NCBI RefSeq assembly: GCF_000835495.1
Contig: NW_015622546.1
Coordinates: forward strand, 3,032,955 to 3,096,954
Reading direction: 5' to 3'
Source: Cladophialophora immunda
Taxonomy: Eukaryota > Ascomycota > Eurotiomycetes > Chaetothyriales > Herpotrichiellaceae
DNA length: 64,000 bases
How positions within the stretch are numbered: the first letter of the stretch is position 1; each line of letters begins with the position of its first letter. This document shows, in pieces, positions 21,113 through 34,400 of this stretch. The notes under the pieces are model-generated. The model saw only the letters and a list, made by a program, of their open reading frames with translations. It was not told the origin of the DNA and did no database searches. Both the position numbers and the translations under genes were made by a program.

Positions 21113-24100
21113 TACTACTATAATAATAAGTAATTCTTTATTATAGATATTATAGTTTAATTCTAGTTAAGTTATTCGTCTTAAGTAGTAAGCTATAGGT
21201 TATAATTAGCTATTCTTATCTTTCTATATAAGATATACCCCTATTACTTTATCTAACGCATTAGTTTCGAGTATTGACTCCTTTTCTAGGTCGAATAATA
21301 TAAGGATAGGTATAGAGGTTATCTATCCCTTTAGTCCCTTAAAGACGTATTTATATTTATCGTCCTAGTTAAAGACATAGTCTTTCTTTATTAAATTCGT
21401 TAGAGACGCCGTAATTCTTGAAAATCCTTAGATAAACCTCCTATAGTAGTTAATAAGACCTAAGAACTATTATACTTCTTTTATACTTATTAGTATAAGC
21501 TAGTCATTAATAGCCTGAACTTTATTAGGGTTTAGCGCTAGTCCTTATAATAATATAATATAGCCTAGGAATACTATCGTATGTATATAGAATTCGCATT
21601 TACTTAATTTGATCGGTAGGTCCTTTTCTCTTAGTACTTATAGGACTTTCCGTACGTATTAGATATACTTATCGTATATTTTAGAAAATATAAGGATATC
21701 GTCTAAGTAGGTGACGATAAACTCGTCTAAGTATTCTCTTAGGGTGTCGTTAATAAGTTCTTAGAAGGTAGCTAGTGCGTTAGTTAGTCTAAAGGGCATT
21801 ACCTAATACTTATATAGGCCTTATCTAGTCCTGAACGCCGTCTTCTACTCTTCTCCTTCCTTTATCCTTACCCTATAGTAGGTGTCTCTAACGTTAATTA
21901 CTAAGAACTATTTAGCTCCTAAGAGTCAGTCCTATAATTCATCGATTCTTAGTATTAGATATTAATTTTTCTTTATTATTACGTTAAGGCGTCTATAGTT
22001 AATATATAGTCTTAATCCCCCGTCCTTTTTTAGTATAAAGAGTACTATATAAGCTACTTTTGACTTTAAAGGTCTAATAAACTCTTTTATAAGGTATTTA
22101 TTAATATACTCTTTAAGGAAGTCTTCTTCTTTTTTAGATATTAGAATTAGTTATACGTAGTATTCTAGATTATTTTCTTCTTCTAAGGGTATCTTATAAT
22201 CCTATAGTTTATATTCTAATAAGGCTACGTTACCTTCTCTTTCTATAGTGAGATCTTCAAAGTCTTTATATTCCGGTAGTATTTCCCTAATACTAGAGCT
22301 AGCTAGTATACGTTCCATTAGTCGCACTAAAATCATTCTTTTTAGAGCCTTTAAGGATAATTAGTCCTCCCTTTATATAGTACTATATTTCGTAAATATT
22401 ACTATCCTCGTTTACTAGTTAATAGTTAGGTTATGTTTTTAAAGCTAGTCTATTCCTAAAACTATATTATATCCTAGGATATCTATTATATCTAGGTTTA
22501 TTATTTCCTTATATTTCGTAATTATTAACGGAACGTTTTTCATTTCTATCGTTACTTATCTTAATAGTTATCTATCTACTATCTTTAAGGGGTATAGAAG
22601 TCTTTTCTTCGCTTTATATTCATATAGTTTCCTAGCTATAGTTATACTTATATAGCTCCGGTTAGCTCCTAAGTTAATTATAATAGTAATCTAAATATTT
22701 ACTAATTCTACCGTAAGGGCTATATAGCGATTATCTAATATAGTCATTTCTCTCAACTCCTGAGACTTTCTAACCCTTAGGTTATTATTATAACTCCTCT
22801 ACCTCATTAAGTCATCACTTATAAGTTTTTTAGTTAGTGTATATATCGCTCTCTATCCTATTAGTACTTAGTGTTAAAACACTCTTCTAATATCTCAAAT
22901 ACCTTAGGGTATACTAGGATATTTTTAACGTCTAGGTTAATATTATAAATATATCGATACTTTATCTTCGTATCGCACTTTTCCTCATTTAGATAGTAGA
23001 AATTATCCGCTATGAAATCTCTATCTACTCTATTATCGACTATTTCTTCGATAATAAATAGCCTATATAGATCTCCTCCGCTATCATTACTATTAGTGAA
23101 CATTATGTTTAGTATACCTTCTTAGTAATATAAGTATAATTCTCTCCTTTATTAGTATTCTTATTTATTATATATTTAGTCTACCTCTATAAGGTTAGTA
23201 TAGATTCCTCTAGATATTAGTATATAGAGCCGTCTTAGATTAACGTTCTAGTAATATAAATAATCTCCGTATTACTATTAGTAGTCTTTATCTTTATACG
23301 AAAGTCTTTTATAGTAATAGTCTAGATCTTCGCGTTCGTTAATTACCTTTCTATTTCTTAAGGGTCCTAATATCGATAGAATTAGCTTAAGAATAACTCC
23401 TTTTTCTCGCTATACTTCTTTAAGTTCGTTTCTTTTAGTAATAATTCTCTTTATAGTCCCTTCTAGAAGTCTTATTTTAACTATTACTAGTTCCATCGGT
23501 TAATAGATATATATATCTTCTTTATATTCATACTCTCAGTCCTAATACTATTTTATATTGATTTTCTTAAGTAGTGATTATAGTAACCTAAAAGAGTCAT
23601 AAACTACGTATTAGTGTAGTATATTGAGGTAATACTTAGTCTCGTAGTTATCTATCTTCTAGAAGTTAGTGGCGATCTCGACATCGTACTTATCACTTTC
23701 TAGTACTATATACTATCGGTATATAGTATCTTCCCCTAATATAAGGTTCTCGTCTTATTCTTAGATAATAACGTTATTATTTACGTAACCGTTATAAAGT
23801 ATGTATATTAGTTAGTAACCTATAAGCGAGTCAATATCGTCATATAATTCTCCTATATTAGTCTACGCCTCTCTAATATACGCGACTACCTAGTAATCCT
23901 AGTATCTTTCGTAGGTGTAGACTAGTTATACTATTCTAGTGCCTTCTAGTACTATCATTATATTAAGGCTCTATTCTTATGGTAGTACGATCGGTATCGT
24001 AAACGCTTTATCACCTTTTCCTATATATAAATGCATCCCTAGAACGGTATATCCCACCTCTATAGCCTAGTAGATTTCTATTATAATTAAAACTAGTTCA

Positions 24101-26033
24101 TCAGCTAACTACCCTAGATCGAATATAGGGTGGAGGTGCTCCACTTCTAGTCCGTAATTATCTTTATACTAGCATTTTAATAATCTCTAGTAGAGTATGA
24201 TTATTATTATTTCCTTATTATTATATTTAATCACGATAAATATAGTAAGTTCTTCTAGTTCTAATATACGCATTATCTAGAATCCTTATTCGTTATTAGT
24301 ATCCTTATAGTCGGCCCTAAATACTTCCTAACGCTTTAGCTTATTAGCTCGTCTTACTACTCTTCTTTATCGTTTTAGAAACTATCCACTCCTAATCTTT
24401 TCTAAGTAGTAAGTTATATACCTATCGTCGTAGTACGCTATCTATAATAAGAGCTAATACTATAATTCTTCTTATTGTTCCCGTTCTTCTAAGGTAGCTT
24501 CCTCCTTAGGTTTTATATCTTATTTAGATCCACCTATCTCCTTTTGAGATTCCATACCTAGGTAGTCCCTCTATACTATATTACTCTAGCTATTAGCTAC
24601 CTTCTAAGCTCCCTATGAAGTATTAGCCTTTATTTCTTCATAACCGGCTATACCGTCGTCCATTATATATAGCGTTAGACCGCTCTTATAATCTTTTGTA
24701 CGGTGTCCGGATTTTCCGTATCTATAATATAGGTTATTTTTCTTACGTTTCTCTCGCTCTAACTATAGTAATCTACGAGACCTATTATTCCTGACCTTAG
24801 GTTATCCTCCTTACGCTTTCTAGTGAGTGGAACTACTGCGTTAGATTATGTCTAAGTCCATTAGTTCTCCGTAGTATTATTTATTCTTATAAGTTATACC
24901 CCCTATAAAAGTCCCTTTTCTTTCTATCTAGCGTTTATATAACTAGTTATCGGTCTTAATAGAGAGTTCAACGAGCGATTTATACTCGTTAGGATAATCT
25001 ATCCCTATCCTATCTTTAACTGAATCCTTTAGCCCCTAATAATAGGCTAAGGCGAAAGCTTTATCTTCCTAATCTAGTTTCGAAGTATAGCGTTAGAATA
25101 TAGCGTAATACTACGTAGCGGATCCTATTTATTTAAGTTGATAGATCCTCTAGGCTACTAACTATTCCTCTCCTAGTATCCTAAAGATCTACTTGATTCT
25201 TTCTTCAAAAACTAAGAAGTTTCTAAAGATTTCATTTATCTCTAGACTTCACTACGCTAGTGTAGAGCCGAGGTAATCCCCTATAATAGGTTTAAACTAC
25301 TCAAACGCTAACCTATAGAGCTAGAGTCCTATAAACAAAACCTTCTTAGCGTAGGTAGGGTATTTAGTACGTTATAAGGTAAATACTACCTTTAACTACA
25401 TAAGATATATACTAAGTTTACTTCTATCTCTATAGTACTATTTAACCTTAAGGTCGTCCTTCATTTTTCTAGCCTCTATATTATTGATAATTAAAGTAGT
25501 AACGCTTATAGTAGAGGTATTAGGTTATTAGGTGAGTCTAGGCTTAGGTGACTTAGGGTTGGAGCTACTAGATATTATCGTTAAGTCCGCTACTATCTAA
25601 GTTAGTAGTTAATGTATTATGAGCTACTATATAATACGTAAGGTGTCTATAGGTAAACCTACGATAGTTTACTTAGTAATATAGTAGGGAGGGACGCTAT
25701 AGCTAAGACTAGAAACTAAGTGTATAGTATATAGACCTATACGTATAGTAGATGATCGTGAGGAACTCGATTTTCTGTAACTATTATTAACTACGAGGAG
25801 AACTATGTAGCTAAGTATGGCTATATACTACTTAGGATATATATTTAATATATTACTCTATTAGATATATTAAATATATTAATATGTTTCTGAGCCTATC
25901 TAGGTATATTACTCTATTACCCCGCTAGGTTATGCTAATATGTTTACTAAGACACTAGCGTCTGACACGTTCTCCTCGGTTAACCTTCCTCCTTATCTTT
26001 CCCCTTAGCCTCCCATATGGTCGGTTCGTAACA
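21113..26033 (-). mobile_element. Ty3/gypsy retrotransposon A, RIP-mutated, 3' truncated
   Basis: The minus strand reads, in degraded form, a 5' LTR starting TGTTACGAACC at 26033, a gag region with a CCHC zinc knuckle (YRYGKSGHRTKDY, cysteines turned to Tyr by G-to-A change, near 24,670-24,735), and reverse transcriptase text. The RT includes KKDGGLRL near 22,020-22,040, PF-LTNA-ATF near 21,770 and YLDDI near 21,700. It continues to the beginning of RNase H (FDLEKESILETNASDK near 21,250). At about 21,112 the element stops abruptly; the rest of RNase H, integrase and the 3' LTR are missing. No frame longer than 80 codons survives. CpA and TpG are strikingly rare and TpA is abundant, as after RIP. 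Confidence 0.8.
25776..26033 (-). repeat. Probable 5' LTR of element A
   Basis: On the minus strand the segment starts TGTTACG at 26033 and a matching end (TTACA, at 25776) gives about 258 bp with TG...CA termini. The right boundary is firm because it abuts a colinear LTR remnant of another family. The left boundary is tentative. Confidence 0.45.
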
Positions 26034-26289
26034 TCCTTACGTACTTATTCTAGCTCCTTACCTTCCCTTACGTACTTATTCTAACTCCTTACCTTCCCTT
26101 ACGTATGGTGTCTTAGCTATTAGGACTTTATATCCCTTATACCGTATACATCTTAACTAATTAGGAGATAGTATTTCGCCTATACATTATATAGGTAAAT
26201 CTTAACTAATTAGGAGATAGTATTTCCTAGCATTAGTCTTAGCGCTAGTTTACTAGAACTAAGCCTTCTCCTAAGTTTAACTTATTATA
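26034..26289 (-). repeat. Truncated 3' LTR of outer element B
   Basis: 256 bp colinear without indels with 36767-37022. The missing 160 bp lie beyond the junction with element A, which begins at 26033 going left. Confidence 0.85.
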
Positions 26290-26299
26290 TCACCCCCCT

Positions 26300-29200
26300 C
26301 TCCTTCTATACTTACCTAGGAAGTCTTATACGTATCTAGCGCGGTGGAGTCTTATAGCGCGTCGGCCGGTTCCTACGTTAGTTCAGCGTATCTAGTCTAT
26401 TTCACTAGGTATTACTTCTAGAATCCTCTTCCTCTTCGTATAACCCTATCTTCTAGGATCGCCTCCACCTCGTATTCTTCATTATCTCTAACTATCACCG
26501 GCGTAGGCTAGTTATTATCTATTCTCTATAAGTTAAGAGGGTCTATTAAGGCCGTATAAAGGAGGTCTAAGTGGAAGACATTATGAATACTTAGTAGGGT
26601 GTTTAGGCGGTAGCTATAAGATCCTACTACCTCCGTAATAGTATACTTTACATTCTTCTAGTTTAGTTTCTTACTAATATACGTTATTTATATATTTCTT
26701 AAGTTAAGCTATATCTTATCGCTAACTTAGAATTACGGTATCTATTATCGCGTTTAATTTGTTCTCTCCTCCTACTCCTACTACGTAATAACTATTAAAG
26801 ACTATACCTATTCTCTCGCCTCTTAGAGTCGCTACATAATAAAGTCTACTTATTATATAGGTCCTTAAGGAGTCTCCGCTATATAGGGGGGTTCCTATAT
26901 CTAAAGTAGCTTAACGTAATATCTATATAGTAGGAAGAACGGGCTTACTCCTATAGAGTATACATTATAATTATTAATTACTAGTTCCACTATAGGTAGG
27001 AGTTCTATCTAGTTATCCTATTTTCCATTTATAAACGTATAAAGGTACGTTTTAATCGTTTAGTTTATTCGCTTAGTAAATCCGTCTATCTCTGGGTAGT
27101 AAGCTATAGATAATCACTATATAATACTTAAGAGTTAATAGATCCTTTTCTATAGTATACTTACGAATTAGGGACCGTAATCTAATATAATTACTAATAG
27201 TAGTCTATATTACTAATAGAATGTCTATAGGAAGACTCCTACTACGTCTTTTAACTTAATTATATATAATAGTTTAAGTAAGACTCCTTTCTCTAGTCGA
27301 TCTATAATAACTATTAGGTTCGTATAGCCCTAACTTTCTAGGAGTTCTATAATAAAATCGACTAATACTTTCTTCTATAGTTAATTAGGGATTAGGAGAG
27401 GCTTTAGGAACTCCTATTTCCGTTCCTTCTAGACCTTTATCCGTCTATAAATATTATAGTTCCGTATAAACCTTCGAATATCTTATAGTATATTTAGTTA
27501 GAAGAACTACCTTACTATTAAGACTATTATCCCTTCTTAACTTAAGTAACTAGTAACCTTTAAGTTATATACTTATTAAATAATTACTATATAGAGAGCC
27601 TCTAATTCCGGTACCTAGCGCTATCCCTAAAATAGTAGTTACTCTTCCTCGTTAAGAGTATATTCTATAATTAATACTTTTAGACCTAGATTAGAGGGGA
27701 ACGTACGGGCCCCTCTTTATATAGACTTAATAGCTTTCTAATATATCTAGTTATTCTATTAAGCTAATCTCTATTATTCTTTAATTAACGGTCCTTTCGC
27801 TAATATTATATTCACTTATAGCGTCTTAGATCCCGTTCCGTCTAGTATCTCTAGCTTAATAAGGCGCACTATACAATACTAAAGTCTTTTATTCTCTTAG
27901 TCCTAAGGTATATCCTACTCTCTCTAGGAGAGGGCGTCTACTTAAATATTTTACCTTCTAGAGATATATAAGATTATAAAGTTATACCTTAATAGGATAA
28001 GGGACTAACGTATTTATCTCTTAGTAAGTTTTTATATAGACATAAAGTATTTAAGGTTCTTATAGTCGGACTAAATCTCGAATTTCTTAACGCTCCGTAG
28101 TTTAGTATCCTATTCCTCTAGATATCGTATAATAGTAAGTATTTCCTTATTATAGATCTCGTAATTACATTTAATTAGGTAATTCTTCTTTAAGAAGAAG
28201 ATATAGAAGTATATAACTCCCTCGTCGTTAACTTAGAAGAGCGTCCTCTTAATATACTATTTCGACGCATTAACTTCTATAATAGTCTCTCTCTTATAGT
28301 TAAATAGGATTAATATTAGAGTTATCGTAAATATCCTTTTTAGTCGTACGAAGGCTTAGTCCGCCTCCGTTATCTATTAAAATATCGTATCCTTCCGTAT
28401 AAGAGTTATAATAGGAAGTATAATCTTAAAGAAGTCTTATATGAACTTCCTATAGAAGTTTATAAATCTAATAAAGTTTTATACTTCCTTTATTAATTTA
28501 GAGGCTTCTTAGTCGAGGATCGCCTTTATCTTCTCTAGATCTATTCGTACGCCTTTCTCTACTTTAATAATGAACCCTAGGTATTTCGTTAACTTAACCT
28601 CGAATTTACACTTATCGATATCGATCTATAGTCCTACCTTACGTAGGCGTTTAAGGACCTTCTAGATATAACTCTAGTGCTCTTCTAATAACCTATATAA
28701 ATAGATTAGGATATCGTTAATATAGACTAAGTAGAAGACGTTAAGGTAGTTACGTAAGGTCTAATTAATGTATTTCTAGAATATACTAAGCGCATTTACT
28801 AATCTAAAAGGGGTAATAAGCTATTTATATAGTCTATATCTTATACGGAATACCGTCTTCTATTTATCTCCTTCTATAATGCGAATCTAATAGAATACTA
28901 TAATAATATTAAGCTTTATATACTATTTAGCTTATCTAATATTCTATAGTATTTCATAGATTAACGGTAGAGGGTACCGATCCTTCCTTATAATCTTATT
29001 TAATCCGCGATAGTCTATATAGAATCGTAGTCCTCCCCCTAACTTCCGTATAAAGAGGACTAGCGCTACTATTAGTGAGTTACTTATCTAGATAAACCTC
29101 TTATTAAGTAGCTCTATAAGTATCTTCTATAGAATAAGTAGTTCTTCTCTTAATATACTATATAGTAGGCCCTAAGGTACCTTAGAAGTTCTCCTATTGT

Positions 29201-30965
29201 CCTATATAAGGTCTATTATATAGTCCACCCCCTTCCCTTAGAGCGATAGTAGTTTATCCATTATTATCCTATTAAATACGTTAAGGAAGGAGTATAGGTA
29301 TTCTAATAGCTTCATATGGAGGTCTATTATCTTTTTAACTATTAGGGCTTTATCGATATTAGCTAGACTAGTAGTGAATACTTATATACTCTTCTACTTA
29401 TGTCGTTATTATATAAGTAGAGAGAAAGCTACTACGCTTATAAGGCTATAGTTAACCTTTAGGGGGGTCGCCTTTAATTCATTTTATATACGTATCCTCT
29501 ATAGTCCTAAGTATAGATAGGACTCCTTTAGGTAAAGTCGTACATTATTCCGTTTTATCTAAGGAAGTCCTAATATAATATCGTATAAGGCTAAGCTTAG
29601 GATAATATATAGGAAGGTAGTTTCCTTATATCTATTAATATCGATCTCTAATTTAGTCACTTCTAAGATTAATAAGTTCGTTAATTTATTAAATCCTATA
29701 ATAGGTCGAGAGGGAATCTATATATACTAAAGATTCTATCGAGAAGTAAAATAAGCGTTAATAAGGCTATATAACGAATACCTAGAATCTATAAGTATAG
29801 ATATAGAATACTCTTTATTCACTATTAAAGGTACTAAGAAAGGTAACTTATTTATTAAGTCTCAAAATCCTCGCTAGGCTTCCTAAATCTTCGTACGCTC
29901 TTAACGGTGACTTTTATTAGGAGCTACTTATTTTTTAGATCCTCTTCACCCTCTTCTTCTATAGTTATAGTTATAGTTACCGTACGTCCTACTTAAGGAC
30001 GTATTACTAAGAGTAGAGAGTATTAGCGTATAAAGTGTTCTCCTAATCCGTATTAAAGATAGCGTCCTACTTCCTTTCGCTTATCTAATATTTCCTTAGA
30101 TATCTATTAAGTACGCTACGTATATATGATAGCTACGGTAATAGCGTCTAACGGCTTCTACTCTATTATATCTTCCGCTAGAGTAACCTTAATTAGTGTT
30201 AATAAGCCCTTTATTATACGGAGCTTATCCCGTCCCTTCTTTCGTTAGAGGTTCTTTAGGTTAGTACTAACGGTATGAAGTAACGTATAGTACTCCTTAT
30301 AGGACCTAAGGATAAGGGTTACTATAATCGTATTCTATAGCTTATATAATAGATAGTTAGTTAGGAAGGTCTTCTTAATCTAGTTATCCTAGCTAAGACC
30401 GCTAGCGTCTAGTATTATATAGTCAAATTTAGCGAGGAACGTACTAAATATCTTTATCCCTTACCGTATAAAGCTAAGTTTCTAAGATACTCGCTTAGTG
30501 ACTTTATAGTCTTTATACGCTACCTATAGTTATATAAAAAGACCTTAAACTATTATCTAGTCTATTAAAGTAACTACGTCTATCTAGGCGCTAACTTATA
30601 TAAGGGCTTCTCCTTATAGTCTACTATATATATACTAAAATTATATAATCTCAGTATCCTTATCCTTATCGATACTAAGCTTCGCCTTTATCTACGTAAG
30701 CTATAGTCGAAATTCTATCCGCTTTCCGCTAAACTTAGGGAGTTTAGGGAGTTTTCGATGTTTCTAATCTAATAATTTACGTACGGCTATTAGTTCCCAT
30801 ACGTTACTATTCTCCTATAATATTAACTCAGGAGTAGAGGTACTCCCGCTATTCTACTAGTTCTAGAGTAGCTACTCTAGACCTTCTATTCGCTAGTTCT
30901 GTATCTAAACTATCTAATATAACTACGCTACTCACTCCGGGGGTGGAGTTAGACCTAATGTAGAC
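26300..30965 (-). pseudogene. gag-pol with chromodomain of outer element B (RIP-inactivated)
   Basis: This is the mirror image of the inner copy. The chromodomain end is visible at about 26,300-26,480, integrase follows to about 27,700, RT near 28,550-29,050 and gag near 29,900-30,950, all on the minus strand. Length is identical to the inner copy, with independent substitution patterns. No intact frame remains. Confidence 0.8.
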
Positions 30966-30973
30966 GACGAATC

Positions 30974-31389
30974 TATAATAGGTTGAACCTAGGAGAAGGC
31001 TTAGTTCTGGCGAACTAGCGCTAAGACTAACGCTAGGAAATACTGCCTCCTAATTAGTTAAGATTTACCTATATAATATATAGGCGAAATACTACCTCCT
31101 AATTAGTTAAGACGTATACGGTATAAGGGATATAAAGTCCTAATAGCTAAGACACCGTACGTAAGGGAAGGTAAGGAGTTAGAATAAGTACGTAAGGGAA
31201 GGTAAGGAGCTAGAATAAGTACGTAAGGAAAGGAGTAAGAAGGTGAGGATAATAGTTACCTCCTTACAGTGCGTTAGAGGATATAAGGAGAAAGGAAGGA
31301 TAGCTATTCCTTCCTTCTCTCTCCTTAGATTTATCCTCCTTATTATTAGATTAGCTAGCTAGTTATAGAACTCTTTCTAAACCCTTACA
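30974..31389 (+). repeat. 5' LTR of inner element B
   Basis: 416 bp, heavily RIP-mutated (starts TATAATAGGTT instead of TGTGATGGGTT, ends CTTACA). It is followed by the leader TTAGGATAAATCTCC, the same as after the LTR at 36607. Confidence 0.9.
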
Positions 31390-31449
31390 TTAGGATAAAT
31401 CTCCTATTTCTCGTACCTCCCCCGTACGTATCGATAATAGAAATAGATT

Positions 31450-34400
31450 TATCGTCTATATTAGGTCTAACTCCACCCCCGGAGTAAGTAGCGTAGTTAT
31501 ATTAGATAGTTTAGATATAGAACTAGTAAATAGAAGGTCTAGAGTAGCTACTCTAGAACTAGTAGAATAGCGGGAGTACCTCTACTCCTAAGTTAATATT
31601 ATAGGAGAATAGTAACGTACGGGAACTAATAGCTATACGTAAATTATTAGATTAGAAATATTAGAAACTCCCTAAACTCCCTAAGTTTAGTGGAAAGTAG
31701 ATAGAATTTCGACTATAGTTTACGTAGGTAAAGGCGAAGCTTAGTGTCGATAAGGATAAGGATACTAAGATCGTATAATTTTAGTATATATATAGTAGAC
31801 TATAAGGAGAAGCCCTTACGTAAGTTAGCGCCTAAGTAGATATAGTCACTTTAATAGACTAGATAACGGTTTAAGGTCTTTTTACGTAACTATAGGTAGC
31901 ATACAAAGACTATAAAGTCACTAAGTGAGTATCTTAGAAACTCAACTTTATGTAGTAAGGGATAAAGACATTTAGTACGTTTCTCGCTAAATTCGACCGT
32001 ATAATACTAGACGCTAGCGGTCTTAGTTAGGATAACTAGGTTAAGAAGACCTTCCTAGCTAACTATCTATTATATAAGCTATAGAATGTAATTATAGTAA
32101 TCCCTATCCCTAGGTCCTATAAGGAGTACTATACGTTACTTTATACCGTTAGTACTAACCTAGAGAACCTCTAACGAAAGAAGGGATAGGATAAGCCCCG
32201 TACGATAAAGGACTTATTAACGCTAATTGAGGTTACTCTAGTGGAAGATATAATGGAGTAGGAGCCATTAGACGCTACTACTATAACTATTATATATACG
32301 TAACGTACTTAATAGGTATCTAAGGAAATATTAGATAAGCGAAAGGAAGTAGGACGCTATCTTTAATACGGATTAGGAGAATACTTCGTATACTAATACT
32401 CCCTACTCCTAGTAATACGTCCTTAAGTAGGACGTACGGTAACTACGGCTATAACTATAGAAGAAGAGGGTAAAGAGGATCTAAAAAATAAGTAGCTCCT
32501 AATAAAAGTCGCCGTTAGGAGCGTATAAAGATTTAGGAAGCCTAACGAGGATTTTAAGACTTAATAGATAAGTTATCTTTCTTAGTACCTTTAATAGTGA
32601 ATAAAGAGTATTCTATATCTATACTTATAGATTCTAGGTGTTCATTATACGGCCTTATTAACGCTTATTTTACTTCTTAATAGAATCTTTAGTATATATA
32701 GATTTCTCCTTAACCTATTATAAGATTTAACGAATTAACGAACTTATTAATCTTAAAAGTAGCTAAATTAGAGATTAATATTAATAGATATAAGGAAACT
32801 ACCTTCCTATATATCGTCCTAAGCTTAGCCTTATATAATATTATATTAGGACTTCCTTAGATAAAACGGAATAATATATAACTTTACCTAAAGGAGTCCT
32901 ATCTATATCTAGGACTATAGAGGATACGCATATAAAACGAATTAAAGGTGACCCCCCTAAAGGTTAACTATAGTCTTATAAGTACGGTAGCTTTCTCTCT
33001 ACTTACGCAATAATAATATAAGTAGAAGAGTATATAAGTGTTCGCTATTAGTCTAGCTAATATTAATAAAGTCCTAGTAGTTAAAAAGATAATAGACCCC
33101 CGTACGAAGCTACTAGAATACCTATACCCCTTCCTTAACGTATTTAATAGGATAATAGTGGATAAACTACCGCTACTCTAAGGGAAGAGGGTAGACTATA
33201 TAATAGACCTTATATAGGATAATAGGAGGACTCTTAAGGTACCTTAGGGCTCGCTATATAGTATATTAAGAGAAGAACTACTTATTCTATAGAAGATACT
33301 TATAGAGCTACTTAATAAGGGGTTTATCTAGGTAAGTAACTCGCTAACGGTAATACCCGTCCTCTTTATATAGAAGCTAGGGGGAGGACTATAATTCTAT
33401 ATAGACTATCGTAGATTAAATAAGATTATAAGGAAGGATCGGTACTCTCTACCGTTAATCTATAAAATACTATAGAATATTAGACGAGCTAAATAGTATA
33501 TAAAGCTTAATATTATCGTAGTATTCTACTAGATTTACATTATAGAAGGAGACGAATAGAAGACGGTATTTCGTACGAGATACGGACTATATAAATAGCT
33601 TATTACCCCTTTTAGATTAGTGAACGCGCTTAGTATATTCTAGAAATATATTAATTAGACCTTACGCGACTACCTTAACGTCTTCTACTTAGCCTATATT
33701 AATAATATCCTAATCTATTTATATAGGTTATTAGAAGAGTACTAGAGTTATGTCTAGAAGGTCCTTAAACGCCTACGTAAGGTAGGACTACGGATTAATA
33801 TCGATAAGTGCGAATTTAAGGTTAAGTTAACGAAATATTTAGGGTTTATTATTAAAGTAGAGAAAGACGTATAAATAGATCTAGAGAAGGTAAAGGTAAT
33901 CCTCGACTAGAAAGTCTCTAAATTAATAAAGGGAATATAAAGCTTTATTAGATTTACGAACTTCTATAGGAAGTTTATACGAGACTTCTCTAAGATTATA
34001 CTTCCTATTATAACTCTCGTATAGAAGGATATAACGTTTTAATAGATAATAGAGATAGACTAAGCCTTTATATAGCTAAAAAGGATATTTATAACGGCCC
34101 TAATATTAATCCTATTTAACTATAAGAGAGAGACTATTATAGAAGTTAATGCGTTAAAATAGTGTATTAGGGGGACGCTCTTCTAAGTTAACGATAAGGG
34201 AGTTATATACCTCTATATCTTCTTCTTAAAGAAGAATTATCTAGTCGAATATAACTATAAGATCTATAATAAGGAAATACTCGCTATTATACGATATCTA
34301 GAGGAATAGAATGCCGAACTATAGAGCGTTAAGAAATTCGAGATTTAGTCTAACTATAAGAACCTTAAATACTTTATATCTATATAAAAACTCACTAAGA

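Noticed and set aside
22861..23103. 80-codon minus-strand frame in the AT-rich block
   Set aside because: It lies inside RIP-mutated gypsy DNA and has no family text; chance frame.
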